DNA from: Microbacterium sp. H1-D42
GTDB taxonomy: Bacteria > Actinomycetota > Actinomycetes > Actinomycetales > Microbacteriaceae
DNA: 64,000 nt
Direction: 5' to 3'
NCBI RefSeq assembly: GCF_022637555.1
Contig: NZ_CP093342.1
Location: 806,001-870,000 of the forward strand
The number at the start of each line of letters is the position of its first letter. Position 1 is the stretch's first letter. The notes beneath the pieces are model-generated. The model did not search any database. It saw only the letters and a program-made list of their open reading frames with translations, and was not told the origin of the DNA. Both the position numbers and the translations under genes were made by a program. Of the stretch, positions 22,791 to 31,952 are shown piece after piece.

Positions 22791-25145
22791 CTACTGCCGG
22801 GTCATGGCGATCGTCATGAGATGGGCAGGATCGGCGTGGTGGGAGTGGTCGTCGTCGCCAGCATCCAGCCGAACCCAGTCGATCGTGCCGGTGAACCGAT
22901 TGTCATGTGGGCCGTAGTCGGGAGAGACGGGAGAGGCGACATCCTCGCCGATATCGACAGTCTCATCCATCGAGTACATGAACGGCAGGGTGCGCTCGAT
23001 CTGTCCCTCAGCGACCAGAATGTCTCCGTCGTATAGCGAGACTGTACCGCCCTTGCCCACGCCGCCACCCGCGTAGGCGAAGTGCGCGCGGACCTCGTGC
23101 TTCCCGGCATCGAGCTTCGCCTCGCCTGAGACGATGTCCGTCTTGACGCCGAGGATGTTGTAGGCGAAGCGCAGCCCACCGTCGTGCGCGTAGAAGCTCC
23201 AGCCGCCGTATGAGCCGCCCTGGGCGATCAAGACGCCTCCGGCGCCGTCCTCCGGAACAGTGACCGAAGCCGTCACCGTGAACGACTTGTTCTTGAGGTT
23301 GATGACCGAGTTCTCGCTCAGGCGCTTCATCCCCGTGTACAGCGTCTGCGAGGTGCCCGTGACGAGCTCCGGCCGCCCGGCGATCTCGGAGTTGAAGCGC
23401 TCCGCCGAGCGGATGTCGATCGGCAGCACGCTGAAGCGCGCGGCCTGGATGAGGAACAGCCGCTGCAGATCGGCGAGCTTCTCGGGGTTCGAGGCAGCCA
23501 GGTCGTTCGACTGTGTCCAGTCCTCTTCGACGTTGTAAAGCTCCCACACGTCGTCGTCGAGTCCGTGTGAGGAGGCCAGCCAGGGATCCTTGTGCTTCGC
23601 GCAGGCCACCCATCCCTTGTGGAAGATGGCCCGGTTGCCCAGCATCTCGAAGTACTGTGTGGTGTGCTGCTCTGCGGCTGTGCCGTCGTCGAACGAGTAG
23701 TTCATGGCGGTGCCCTCGTAGGGGCGCTGCGTCACGCCGTTCACCGAGGTCGGCTCCGGGATGCCGGCGGCCGCGAGCACGGTCGGTGCGACGTCGATGA
23801 CGTGCGCGAACTGGTTGCGGATCTCGCCGCGTGCGGCGATCCCGTTCGGCCATGACACGATCGTGCCGTTGCGCGTGCCACCCCAATGGCTGGCGACCTG
23901 CTTGGTCCACTGGTAGGGGGTGTCCATCGCGTGCGCCCAGCCGATCGCGTAATGGTTGTAGGACGTGGGTGTGCCCAGGTCGTCCTTATGCGCGATCAAG
24001 TACTCGTCATCTTCGATGGCTTCCATGTGATTGATGACGAAGCCCTCGTTCGTGGTGCCTCGCATCGTGCCCTCGGCCGAAGCGCCGTTGTCGCCGATGA
24101 TGACGTAGATGAGCGTGTTGTCGAGCTCGCCGAGATCATCGAGCGCGTCGATCAGGCGCCCGACGTGATGATCCGCGTACTCGAGGAACCCCGCATAGAC
24201 TTCCATCTCGCGCGCAAGCACGGGGCGCAGCTCCGGATTCATGTCATCCCAGGCGGGAATGCCGGGACTGCGCTCGGTGAGCACCGATTCCGCCCCGACC
24301 ACGCCGAGTGCCTTCTGGCGGGCGAACGTCTCTTCGCGCACCGCATCCCAGCCCTGATCGAACTTTCCCTTGTACTTGTCTGCCCACTCCTGCGGGACGT
24401 GGTGCGGGGCATGCGTCGCACCTGGGGCGAAGTACGTGAAGAACGGCTTGTCCGGCGTCAGCGCCTTGCGCTGCTTCATCCACCCGATCGCCTTGTCGGT
24501 CATGTCGCCCATGAAGTGATAACCCTCTTCGGGGGTGCCCCACGGCTCGACGGGAGTCGTGTTCTCGTAGACGGCGGGGTACCACTGGTTGGTCTCGCCG
24601 CCGATGAAGCCGTAGAAATACTCGAAGCCGTTGCCTGGGCTGGGCCAGTGGTCGAACGGACCCATCGGGCTCGACTCCCACACCGGCACCTCGTGGCACT
24701 TGCCGAACTGAGAGGTGCTGTAGCCGTTGAGCTTGAGCGTCTCGGCGAGCGGTGCGCAGTTGTTGGGGCGCAGTGAGCTGTAGCCGGGAGCGGAGGTGGC
24801 GATCTCGGTGATACCGCCCATGCCGACCGTGTGGTGATTGCGGCCGCTCAGCAGCGCAGCGCGGGTCGGCGAACACAGAGCGGTGGTGTGGAAGCGGGTG
24901 TACTTGAGACCCCGCGCGGCGATGCGCTCAAATGTCGGTGTCTGCACAGGACCGCCGAAAGTGCTGGATGCCCCGAAGCCGGTGTCATCGATCAGCACGA
25001 CCAGAACGTTGGGGGCGCCCGCGGGCGGGCTGATGGGCGAGATGGGCGGATAGTGTGTGTCTGGGTCGGTCGCATCGTACGTCACGGTGCCTGTGTAGGC
25101 GAGATCCGGTACGGGTAGCGTCGAACGCTGGACATTGTCAGACAT
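22791..25145 (-). CDS. Arylsulfatase (type I, formylglycine-dependent)
   Basis: A 784-aa sulfatase that hydrolyses sulfate esters. The metal-binding pair LIDDTGFG (Asp53, Asp54) and the active-site CSPTRAALLSGR (Cys91, to be converted to formylglycine) are intact, with later IGDNGASAEG and HVIDVAPT motifs. Residues ~600-784 form an additional beta-rich C-terminal domain. No signal peptide is seen, so the enzyme appears cytosolic, unlike many secreted sulfatases. ATG 25145 follows GAGGAG. No formylglycine-generating enzyme or sulfate transporter is in the window; a GntR regulator lies just downstream on the same strand. Confidence 0.92.
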   Translation of the reverse strand: MSDNVQRSTLPVPDLAYTGTVTYDATDPDTHYPPISPISPPAGAPNVLVVLIDDTGFGASSTFGGPVQTPTFERIAARGLKYTRFHTTALCSPTRAALLSGRNHHTVGMGGITEIATSAPGYSSLRPNNCAPLAETLKLNGYSTSQFGKCHEVPVWESSPMGPFDHWPSPGNGFEYFYGFIGGETNQWYPAVYENTTPVEPWGTPEEGYHFMGDMTDKAIGWMKQRKALTPDKPFFTYFAPGATHAPHHVPQEWADKYKGKFDQGWDAVREETFARQKALGVVGAESVLTERSPGIPAWDDMNPELRPVLAREMEVYAGFLEYADHHVGRLIDALDDLGELDNTLIYVIIGDNGASAEGTMRGTTNEGFVINHMEAIEDDEYLIAHKDDLGTPTSYNHYAIGWAHAMDTPYQWTKQVASHWGGTRNGTIVSWPNGIAARGEIRNQFAHVIDVAPTVLAAAGIPEPTSVNGVTQRPYEGTAMNYSFDDGTAAEQHTTQYFEMLGNRAIFHKGWVACAKHKDPWLASSHGLDDDVWELYNVEEDWTQSNDLAASNPEKLADLQRLFLIQAARFSVLPIDIRSAERFNSEIAGRPELVTGTSQTLYTGMKRLSENSVINLKNKSFTVTASVTVPEDGAGGVLIAQGGSYGGWSFYAHDGGLRFAYNILGVKTDIVSGEAKLDAGKHEVRAHFAYAGGGVGKGGTVSLYDGDILVAEGQIERTLPFMYSMDETVDIGEDVASPVSPDYGPHDNRFTGTIDWVRLDAGDDDHSHHADPAHLMTIAMTRQ

Positions 25146-25258
25146 GGCACTCCTCTGTCGTCGCAGGCGACCTCCGGGCAACCTGTGGCGCCAGCCTAGG
25201 AGTCCGTCGGGGAGTGTCAAGTCCCGACACCGCGTCGGTCATCCGACGCGGGTGAGGG

Positions 25259-25747
25259 TCACCGGTAGTTGACGAATTGCAGGTCGATGTCGAGGTCGCT
25301 GCCCTTGAGCAGTGCGATGACCGTCTGCAGGTCGTCGCGGCTCTTGGACTGCACGCGCAGCTCGTCGCCCTGGATCTGGCTCTTCACGCCCTTGGGGCCC
25401 TCATCGCGGATGATCTTGCCGATCTTCTTCGCGTTCTCGCTGGAGATGCCGTCCTTGAGCGTCGAGACGATGCGGTACTCCTTGCCGCTGGCGAACGGGT
25501 CGCCCGTCTCGAGGCTCTTCAGTGAGATGCCGCGCTTGATGAGCTTGGTCTGGAAGACATCGAGCACCGCCTTGGCGCGCTCCTCGGAGTTCGCCTTGAT
25601 GAGCACCTGCTCACCGCTCCAGGCGATGGACGCATCGGTGCCCTTGAAGTCATAGCGCTGCTCGACCTCCTTGCGGGCCTGGTTCAGGGCATTCTCGGCC
25701 TCCTGGTGGTCGACCTTGGAGACGATGTCGAAAGAGCTGTCAGCCAT
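25259..25747 (-). CDS. YajQ family nucleotide-binding protein
   Basis: A 162-aa UPF0234/YajQ protein. The typical start [25 protein letters not shown] and the end [16 protein letters not shown] are both intact, so the gene is complete. Some members bind cyclic di-GMP; others bind nucleic acids. ATG 25747 lies 6 bases after TACACT on the same strand. It is divergent from the maltodextrin operon, whose first operator lies just outside this promoter. Confidence 0.95.
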   Translation of the reverse strand: MADSSFDIVSKVDHQEAENALNQARKEVEQRYDFKGTDASIAWSGEQVLIKANSEERAKAVLDVFQTKLIKRGISLKSLETGDPFASGKEYRIVSTLKDGISSENAKKIGKIIRDEGPKGVKSQIQGDELRVQSKSRDDLQTVIALLKGSDLDIDLQFVNYR

Positions 25748-25753
25748 ACAGGC

Positions 25754-25759
25754 AGTGTA
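25754..25759 (-). promoter_or_regulatory. -10 box of the leaderless yajQ-family transcript
   Basis: On the minus strand TACACT is followed by 6 bases and ATG 25747. Confidence 0.5.
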
Positions 25760-25775
25760 GCGAGATCACGCAATG

Positions 25776-25789
25776 TGAAAGCGTTTTCA
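25776..25789. promoter_or_regulatory. LacI/CcpA-type operator 1 of the maltodextrin operon
   Basis: TGAAAGCGTTTTCA is a near-perfect dyad around CG and fits the cre-type consensus TGNAANCGNTTNCA used by LacI-family repressors. It lies 55 bases upstream of the -35 of the binding-protein gene and close behind the divergent yajQ promoter. Confidence 0.7.
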
Positions 25790-25843
25790 TGCCTGTGCGC
25801 CCGGAATAGGTCGGTCACGGCTTGATATCAGTGCATCTCAGCG

Positions 25844-25873
25844 TTGCACATCACCGTGATGGCATTGCATACT
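25844..25873 (+). promoter_or_regulatory. Promoter of the maltodextrin operon
   Basis: TTGCAC (25844-25849) and CATACT (25868-25873) are separated by 18 bases. The second operator starts at the last base of the -10, so a bound repressor would block initiation. Confidence 0.6.
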
Positions 25874-25886
25874 GTAAGCGCTTGCA
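25873..25886. promoter_or_regulatory. LacI-type operator 2, overlapping the transcription start
   Basis: TGTAAGCGCTTGCA is a dyad with one mismatch around a central CG, the same class as operator 1, with 97 bases between the operators' first bases. Placement at the start point is typical for direct repression. The LacI-family regulator gene is not in the window. Confidence 0.7.
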
Positions 25887-25924
25887 GTTCTGCAGGCCAC
25901 CCGCACTGAGAGAGGCACACACCA

Positions 25925-27136
25925 ATGAAGGTGAACAAGAGGGGCGCAGCCGTCGCAGGCCTGATCGCCATGGTTTCCACGCTGGCATTGGCCGGCTGCT
26001 CGTCCGCCGCCGGCGGAGAGGACAAGCCGACCAAGGACGAGGGCAGCGGCTCGCTGACGGTCTGGGTGGACGCGGAGCGTGTCGATGCGCTGAAGGGCGC
26101 GGCCGGCGCGTACCAGGACAAGACAGGCGTCAAGGTCGAGCTCGTCGGCAAGTCCGTCGACGACATGAAGGACGACTTCATCCAGCAGGTTCCGACCGGC
26201 AAGGGGCCGGACATCGTGATGGGTGCCCACGACTGGCTGGGCGAGCTGTCGACGAACGGCGTCGTCGCTCCCCTCGAACTCGGCGACTCGGCCGAGGACT
26301 ACCTTCCGGTCGCGCTCCAGGCCGCGACCTATGACGGCACCGTCTACATGCTCCCGTACGCCGTCGAGAACATCGCCGTGCTGCGCAACGCCGATCTGGT
26401 CCCCGCAGCCGCGACCAGCTGGGACGACATGATCTCGAAGGGCGCCTTCGTCGTCGAACAGGGCGCCGAGGGCAACCCGTACCACCTGTACCCGTTCCAG
26501 ACCGCGTTCGGCGCCCCGGTGTTCGGCACTGACGCGTCTGGCAGCTACGACCCCACCGACCTGCAGCTGGGCAGCGAGGGCGGCTTCGCCTTCGCCGACT
26601 GGCTGAGCGCACAGGGCAGGGCCGGCACGCTGAACACCGACATCGACGGTGAGATCGCCAAGCAGCAGTTCCTCGACGGCACCGCAGCCTTCTGGCTGAC
26701 CGGCCCGTGGAATGTGTCGGCGGCGACCGAAGCAGGCATCAACGTGGCCATCGACCCGATCCCGAGCCCGACCGATCAGGTCGCCTCGCCGTTCGCCGGT
26801 GTGAAGGGCTTCTTCGTGTCCGCCGAGTCGAAGAACAAGGTCGCGGCGAACGACTTCCTCGTCAACTACATTGGCACCGAGGACGTGCAGCTCGACCTGT
26901 TCAAGGCCGGCAACATCCTGCCCGCGCTCACCGCAGCGGCCGACACGGCAGCATCCGACCCGATCATCGCGGGCTTCCAGGCCGTCGGAGCCGACGCCGT
27001 TCCGATGCCGGCCATCCCGGCGATGGGCTCGGTCTGGGAGTTCTGGGGTGTGGCTGAGGCCGCCATCATCAACGGCGCCGACCCGACCGCGACGTGGCAG
27101 AAGCTCGTCGACGACGTCTCCGCGGCGATCAAGTAA
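25925..27136 (+). CDS. malE: Maltose/maltodextrin ABC transporter substrate-binding lipoprotein
   Basis: A 403-aa extracytoplasmic solute receptor. The signal peptide ends in the lipobox LAGC (lipid-modified Cys25), followed by a Ser/Gly linker and a family-1 solute-binding fold (SLTVWVDAERVDALK, later DGTVYMLPYAVENIAVLRN and AAFWLTGPWNVS). It delivers the sugar to the two downstream permeases. The cluster with a GH13 enzyme points to maltodextrins. No malK-type ATPase is in the cluster; actinobacteria often use a shared one (MsiK) encoded elsewhere. A strong hairpin follows the stop. Confidence 0.92.
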   Translation: MKVNKRGAAVAGLIAMVSTLALAGCSSAAGGEDKPTKDEGSGSLTVWVDAERVDALKGAAGAYQDKTGVKVELVGKSVDDMKDDFIQQVPTGKGPDIVMGAHDWLGELSTNGVVAPLELGDSAEDYLPVALQAATYDGTVYMLPYAVENIAVLRNADLVPAAATSWDDMISKGAFVVEQGAEGNPYHLYPFQTAFGAPVFGTDASGSYDPTDLQLGSEGGFAFADWLSAQGRAGTLNTDIDGEIAKQQFLDGTAAFWLTGPWNVSAATEAGINVAIDPIPSPTDQVASPFAGVKGFFVSAESKNKVAANDFLVNYIGTEDVQLDLFKAGNILPALTAAADTAASDPIIAGFQAVGADAVPMPAIPAMGSVWEFWGVAEAAIINGADPTATWQKLVDDVSAAIK

Positions 27137-27146
27137 CCCACCGACG

Positions 27147-27179
27147 CTGCCGGGGCGGACGACTCGTCCGCCCCGGCAG
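27147..27179 (+). terminator. GC-rich hairpin between malE and malF
   Basis: CTGCCGGGGCGGAC (27147-27160) pairs exactly with 27166-27179 around a 5-base loop, starting 11 bases after the malE stop. No T-run follows. It could protect or partly terminate the malE message and so give more binding protein than permease. Confidence 0.7.
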
Positions 27180-27190
27180 TCTCACGACGC

Positions 27191-27222
27191 GGTGCGATGA
27201 CAGATGACGGTGCGATGACAGA
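27191..27222. repeat. 14-bp direct repeat before malF
   Basis: GGTGCGATGACAGA occurs at 27191-27204 and 27209-27222 (period 18). Each copy contains an in-frame ATG, creating two additional upstream start candidates for malF. Confidence 0.85.
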
Positions 27223-27238
27223 CAGCGAAGGGGCCCTG

Positions 27239-28843
27239 ATGACCCAGACGGAAGAGCCGACGGCTCCCCTCACGAAACGACAGCGCCAGGCGGCGAAGAT
27301 CGCCGAGGCGGCCTCCGGCAGCATCGGGTGGATGCTGCTGAAGATCGTCCTGCTGGCGATCGTCGACGCGGTGGCGCTGTATGCGGCGTTCGTGCTGTTC
27401 ACCCACCGGGAATGGCTGGTGCTCGGCATCGTCGTCGCGGTGACCGTGATCGTCAATTACATCTACTTCTCGCGCAAGCGCATCCCGGCCAAGTACCTCA
27501 CGCCGGGGATCATCTTCCTCATCGTCTTCCAGGTGTTCACGCTGCTGTACACCGGTTACATCGGCTTCACCAACTACGGCACGGGGCACAACGGCACCAA
27601 GGACCAGGCGATCTCGTCGCTGCTCGCCTCCGCGCAGGAGCGCGTCGAGGACTCGCCGACGTTCCCTGTGACCGTGGTCGAGCAGTTCGGCACGCTCGGC
27701 CTTCTCGTTACCGACCCCGACACCGGTGACGCCTCCGTCGGCACGAACGAGCAGCCGCTCGCCGACGTCGACGCGACGATGGACAACGGCAAGGCCGTCG
27801 CCGCCGACGGCTGGACGACGCTGACCTTCGCCCAGGTGCTCGCTCAGTCCGAGCAGGTCGAGAAGCTGTCCGTGCCGTTCAGCGATGACCCCAATGACGG
27901 CAGCATCCGCACGCCCGACGGGCAGAGCGGCTACCTCTACGTCTCGACCCTCGCCTTCGACGAGTCCGCAGACACCATCACCGACACCCGCACCGGCACG
28001 GTCTACTCGGACGTCGGCACCGGCGCCTTCACCGCCGAGGACGGCACAGAGCTCATGCCGGGCTGGCGGATCACGGTCGGGTTCGACAACTTCGTCCGCG
28101 CCGTCACGGATGCCTCCATCCGCGGCCCGCTCATCTCGGTGACGATCTGGACCTTCGCTTTCGCTCTCATCTCGGTTGCGTCGACGTTCTTCCTCGGCCT
28201 GCTGCTCGCACTCGTGTTCAACAACACCAAGATGCGCTTCCGCAACGGCTACCGCATCATCATGATCCTGCCCTACGCGTTCCCGGCGTTCCTGTCGGCA
28301 CTGGTCTGGGCCGGCATGATGAACGAGAGCTTCGGCTTCATCAACCAGGTGATCTTCGGCGGCGCCGAGATCCCCTGGCTGACCGATCCGACCCTCGCCA
28401 AGGTCTCGATCCTGATCGTGAACCTCTGGCTCGGCTTCCCCTACATGTTCCTGGTCTGCATGGGGGCGCTGCAGGGCATCCCGGAAGACGTCAACGAGGC
28501 CGCCGTGATGGACGGCGCCAACGCCTGGCAGATCTTCCGACGCATCAAGCTGCCGCTGCTGCTGGTGACCGTCGCGCCGCTGCTGATCTCGTCGTTCGCG
28601 TTCAACTTCAACAACTTCAACCTCATCTACATGCTCACCGGCGGCGGTCCTCGCTTCAGTGACGTGTCGATCCCCGTCGGCCACACCGACATCTTGATCT
28701 CGATGGTCTACAAGGTGGCCTTCACCGGTCAGAACCGCGACTACGGCCTGGCGTCCGCGTTCACGATCCTGATCTTCCTGGTGGTCGCAACGATCTCGAT
28801 CGTCAGCTTCCGCAAGACCAAGGCACTCGAGGAGCTGAACTGA
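27239..28843 (+). CDS. malF: Maltodextrin ABC transporter permease MalF-like
   Basis: A 534-aa inner-membrane permease. Early helices lie at residues ~20-65 and ~75-100. A long extracytoplasmic domain (residues ~105-290) corresponds to the MalF P2 loop. The last ~240 residues hold the transport helices and the ATPase-contacting EAA loop (EDVNEAAVMDGANAWQIFRRIKLPLL). ATG 27239 is preferred because AAGGGG lies 6 bases upstream. ATG 27197 and 27215, in frame and within a direct repeat, are alternatives adding 14 or 8 residues. Confidence 0.9.
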   Translation: MTQTEEPTAPLTKRQRQAAKIAEAASGSIGWMLLKIVLLAIVDAVALYAAFVLFTHREWLVLGIVVAVTVIVNYIYFSRKRIPAKYLTPGIIFLIVFQVFTLLYTGYIGFTNYGTGHNGTKDQAISSLLASAQERVEDSPTFPVTVVEQFGTLGLLVTDPDTGDASVGTNEQPLADVDATMDNGKAVAADGWTTLTFAQVLAQSEQVEKLSVPFSDDPNDGSIRTPDGQSGYLYVSTLAFDESADTITDTRTGTVYSDVGTGAFTAEDGTELMPGWRITVGFDNFVRAVTDASIRGPLISVTIWTFAFALISVASTFFLGLLLALVFNNTKMRFRNGYRIIMILPYAFPAFLSALVWAGMMNESFGFINQVIFGGAEIPWLTDPTLAKVSILIVNLWLGFPYMFLVCMGALQGIPEDVNEAAVMDGANAWQIFRRIKLPLLLVTVAPLLISSFAFNFNNFNLIYMLTGGGPRFSDVSIPVGHTDILISMVYKVAFTGQNRDYGLASAFTILIFLVVATISIVSFRKTKALEELN

Positions 28844-28844
28844 C

Positions 28845-29768
28845 ATGAGCACCGAAACTGCTGCCACCACCGCATCCGCCGTCGCCGAGGTGCACCGCCC
28901 GCGAAACTCCAAGCGCTCCGTCGGGGCCTGGTTCGCCGACACCGGATGGCGTCACGTCGTCGCGATCGTCGTCAGCGCCTTCGCGCTCTTCCCGCTGCTG
29001 TACGTGCTCTCGGCATCGCTGAACCCGCACGGCACCCTGACCGGCTCGAACAAGCTGTTCTCGGCGATCGGCATCGACAGCTACGTGCGCATCCTCACCG
29101 ATCCGCAGAACCCCTACCCGAAGTGGTTCCTGAACACGCTGATCATCGCGACGGTCACCGGTCTCGTGACCGTGTTCATCGGGGCGTGCGCGGCATATGC
29201 CTTCTCGCGCATGCGCTTCGCCGGACGGCGGGTGGGCCTGGTCACGATCGTCGTGGTGCAGATGTTCCCGCAGCTGCTCGCCGTGGTGGCGATCTTCCTG
29301 CTGATGTCGACCCTCGGCGACTGGTTCCCCGCGATCGGGCTGAACACGCATACGGGGCTGATCCTCGTCTACCTCGGCGGCGCGCTCGGGGTGAACACGT
29401 ACCTGATGTACGGCTTCTTCAACACGATCCCGAAGGAGCTTGACGAGGCGGCGCGCATCGACGGCGCCGGCCACGCGCGCATCTTCTTCACGATCATCCT
29501 TCGTCTGGTCGCCCCGATCCTGGCGGTCGTCGGACTGCTCTCGTTCATCGGCACGGTCAACGAGTACGTGATCGCCAGCGTCATCCTCATCGATCCGGAG
29601 CAGCAGACGCTCGTCGTCGGCCTAACCAAGCTCGTCGCCAACCCTCGCTACGCGGACTGGTCGGCGTTCTCGGCAGGCGCCGTGATGGCGGCGATCCCGG
29701 TGATGATCCTGTTCCTGTTCCTGCAGAAGTACATCGTCGGCGGGCTCACCGCCGGCAGTGTGAAGTAA
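28845..29768 (+). CDS. malG: Maltodextrin ABC transporter permease MalG-like
   Basis: A 307-aa permease with six hydrophobic segments. The EAA loop KELDEAARIDGAGHARIFFTIILRLVAP would contact the ATPase. The C-terminus ends in YIVGGLTAGSVK, the usual MalG ending. It pairs with MalF, starting one base after the malF stop, which implies coupled translation. Confidence 0.93.
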   Translation: MSTETAATTASAVAEVHRPRNSKRSVGAWFADTGWRHVVAIVVSAFALFPLLYVLSASLNPHGTLTGSNKLFSAIGIDSYVRILTDPQNPYPKWFLNTLIIATVTGLVTVFIGACAAYAFSRMRFAGRRVGLVTIVVVQMFPQLLAVVAIFLLMSTLGDWFPAIGLNTHTGLILVYLGGALGVNTYLMYGFFNTIPKELDEAARIDGAGHARIFFTIILRLVAPILAVVGLLSFIGTVNEYVIASVILIDPEQQTLVVGLTKLVANPRYADWSAFSAGAVMAAIPVMILFLFLQKYIVGGLTAGSVK

Positions 29769-29795
29769 CGAGCGAAGCAGTGAAAGGCTCCTGAC

Positions 29796-31685
29796 ATGAG
29801 CGTTGCCCTCCCGCACCACGACGGCTCCTCGCTGCACGTGTCGAACGATGCCCCGCAGCTCGGCGAAGTCGTCAGCGTTCGCCTGCGGGTGCCGGTGGGC
29901 TACGGCCCGCTGCGCGCGGTGCGCACGCGTTGCAACCCCGACCACGAGCCGGAGTGGACAGATGCCGAGCGCGTCGGCACGGTCGACGGATGGGACTGGT
30001 GGCAGGCGCCCATCATCGTGCGCAACCCGCGGCACGGCTACCGGTTCGTGCTGATCCACGCTGACGGAGCAGTGGAGTGGCTGAATCAGAGCGGACTGCA
30101 CCGGGGCGAGACCCTCGACTCAGAGGACTTCGCGCTCGTCGCGAACCCGGCTCCTCCGACCTGGCTGCACGAAGCGGTGATGTACCAGGTGTTCCCAGAC
30201 CGCTTCGCCCGGTCAGCCGCCGCCGACCAGCATCCGACGCCCGACTGGGCCATCCCCGCGCAGTGGGACGACGCCGTCGATCCGGTGAACCCCGCCCGTT
30301 CGCAGCAGTTCTACGGCGGTGACATCCCCGGCATCATCGAACGACTCGATCACCTGGTCTCCCTCGGCGTGAACCTGCTGTACCTGACGCCGGTGTTCCC
30401 AGCTGCGTCCAACCACCGCTACGACGCGTCGAGTTTCGACGCGGTTGATCCGCTGCTCGGAGGCGATGACGCGTACATACGTCTGATAGCCGAGGCGCAC
30501 GTACGCGGCATCCGCGTCATAGGTGACCTCACCAGCAACCACTCCGGCGACAGCCACGAATGGTTCCAGGCCGCCCTCGGCAATCCAGGCGCCGAGACCT
30601 CGGGTTTCTACTACTTCACCGACGACGGCAACACGACCTATGAGTCGTGGCTCGGCGTCCCCACGCTGCCGAAGTTCGACTGGGCATCAGCCGAGCTGCG
30701 CGAGCGGTTCGTCTCGGGCGAGGACTCGATCGTCGCGAAGTGGCTGAAGCCGCCGTACGGCATCGACGGGTGGCGCATCGATGTGGCGAACATGACCGGG
30801 CGCCTAGGGTCGATCGATCTGAACGCCGAGGTGCGCGGGCTGTTCCGCGAGACCATGCTGCGCATCAATCCCGATGCGATCCTGCTCGGAGAGTCGACCA
30901 ATGACGCGGCGACCGATCTGCAGGGCGACGGCTGGCACGGAGCGATGACGTACCCGTCGTTCACGAGGCCGGTCTGGGGATGGCTGAGCGAGCCGACCGG
31001 TGCGCCGTATCTGACGGCGGAGGGGGAGGAGCGCACCGAGCCGTGGTTCTTCACGCAGCCGATCGGCGGGATCCCGCGGTACACGGCTCGGGACTTCGCC
31101 GACGCCGTGGTGCGCTTCACCGCCGGCATCCCCTGGCGCGTGCGCCTGGCCAACATGCAGCCGCTCGACACTCACGACACCGCGCGCTTCGCGACGAACG
31201 CGGCGGAGGGCGCGGTGCCCGTCGCGGTCGGACTGTCCGTGACGCTCCCTGGCCTTCCGGTGGTCTTCGCCGGCGACGAGTTCGGTCTGCATGGGGTGGA
31301 TGGCGAGAGCAGCCGCACGCCGATCCCGTGGGGGTCTGAGTCGGATGTCGGGATCGCCGAGCGCCTGGAGCTGTATCGCGACCTGGTGGGGCTGCGCCGC
31401 GCGCACCCCGTGCTCGGCACCGGCGGGATGCGCTGGCTGCACGTCGACGACGAGACCGTTGCGTTCGTGCGCGAGAGCGCCGAGGAGAGCGTGCTGGTGC
31501 TCGCGACCCGCGGGGGAGCGGATGCCGAGCTGCCGCCTGGCACCCTGCCCGGAGCCGCTGCCGCCGTGCCGCTGTTCGGCGATGCGACGCTCGCCGTGGC
31601 ATCCGACGGCGCCGTCGCGCTCGCCGCCGACGGTCCCGCATTCGCGGCATGGATGCTGCCAGGAGTGACCGCTCCCGCGCTCTGA
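29796..31685 (+). CDS. GH13 alpha-glucan hydrolase (neopullulanase/cyclomaltodextrinase-like)
   Basis: A 629-aa glycoside hydrolase family 13 enzyme. Residues 1-~115 form a beta-sandwich domain as in neopullulanase-type enzymes. The (beta/alpha)8 domain follows (MYQVFPDRFAR, GDLTSNHSGD). The nucleophile Asp is in DGWRIDVAN, the acid/base Glu in ILLGEST and the third Asp in LDTHDTAR. There is no signal peptide, so it acts on imported maltodextrins. It is the last gene of the operon, 27 bases after malG, with GAAAGG as ribosome binding site. Confidence 0.92.
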   Translation: MSVALPHHDGSSLHVSNDAPQLGEVVSVRLRVPVGYGPLRAVRTRCNPDHEPEWTDAERVGTVDGWDWWQAPIIVRNPRHGYRFVLIHADGAVEWLNQSGLHRGETLDSEDFALVANPAPPTWLHEAVMYQVFPDRFARSAAADQHPTPDWAIPAQWDDAVDPVNPARSQQFYGGDIPGIIERLDHLVSLGVNLLYLTPVFPAASNHRYDASSFDAVDPLLGGDDAYIRLIAEAHVRGIRVIGDLTSNHSGDSHEWFQAALGNPGAETSGFYYFTDDGNTTYESWLGVPTLPKFDWASAELRERFVSGEDSIVAKWLKPPYGIDGWRIDVANMTGRLGSIDLNAEVRGLFRETMLRINPDAILLGESTNDAATDLQGDGWHGAMTYPSFTRPVWGWLSEPTGAPYLTAEGEERTEPWFFTQPIGGIPRYTARDFADAVVRFTAGIPWRVRLANMQPLDTHDTARFATNAAEGAVPVAVGLSVTLPGLPVVFAGDEFGLHGVDGESSRTPIPWGSESDVGIAERLELYRDLVGLRRAHPVLGTGGMRWLHVDDETVAFVRESAEESVLVLATRGGADAELPPGTLPGAAAAVPLFGDATLAVASDGAVALAADGPAFAAWMLPGVTAPAL

Positions 31686-31741
31686 CCGGACGCGTCCTGC
31701 GACACGTCATCGTGATGCAGCACTCGAGGCGGCACCGGGCG

Positions 31742-31747
31742 TACGGT
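31742..31747 (+). promoter_or_regulatory. -10 box of a small leaderless gene
   Basis: TACGGT is followed by 6 bases and ATG 31754. Confidence 0.4.
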
Positions 31748-31753
31748 GTGGGC

Positions 31754-31912
31754 ATGTCGACTCGCGTGGGAGGGCGCAATCTGGCGATCAGCTGGATCGT
31801 CGGACTCGTGTGCGCAGGCATCGTCGGTGCGCTGCTGTGGCTCTCCCTTCCCGCCGGGCCCGGTCTGCTGGTGGTCGTCGGCCACGTGCTGGACGGCACA
31901 GTACCGGGGTGA
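31754..31912 (+). CDS. Small single-span membrane protein
   Basis: A 52-aa protein with a short basic N-terminus (STRVGGRN) and a hydrophobic stretch covering residues ~10-45. Coding is supported by a -10-like TACGGT 6 bases before ATG and by a hairpin shortly after the stop. I do not recognise a family. Confidence 0.55.
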   Translation: MSTRVGGRNLAISWIVGLVCAGIVGALLWLSLPAGPGLLVVVGHVLDGTVPG

Positions 31913-31920
31913 ACGGCCAT

Positions 31921-31952
31921 CGAGCGATGGGCCTCCGCCGGGTCATCGCTCG
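31921..31952 (+). terminator. Hairpin after the small membrane protein gene
   Basis: CGAGCGATG (31921-31929) pairs exactly with CATCGCTCG (31944-31952) around a 14-base loop, 8 bases past the stop. Confidence 0.55.
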
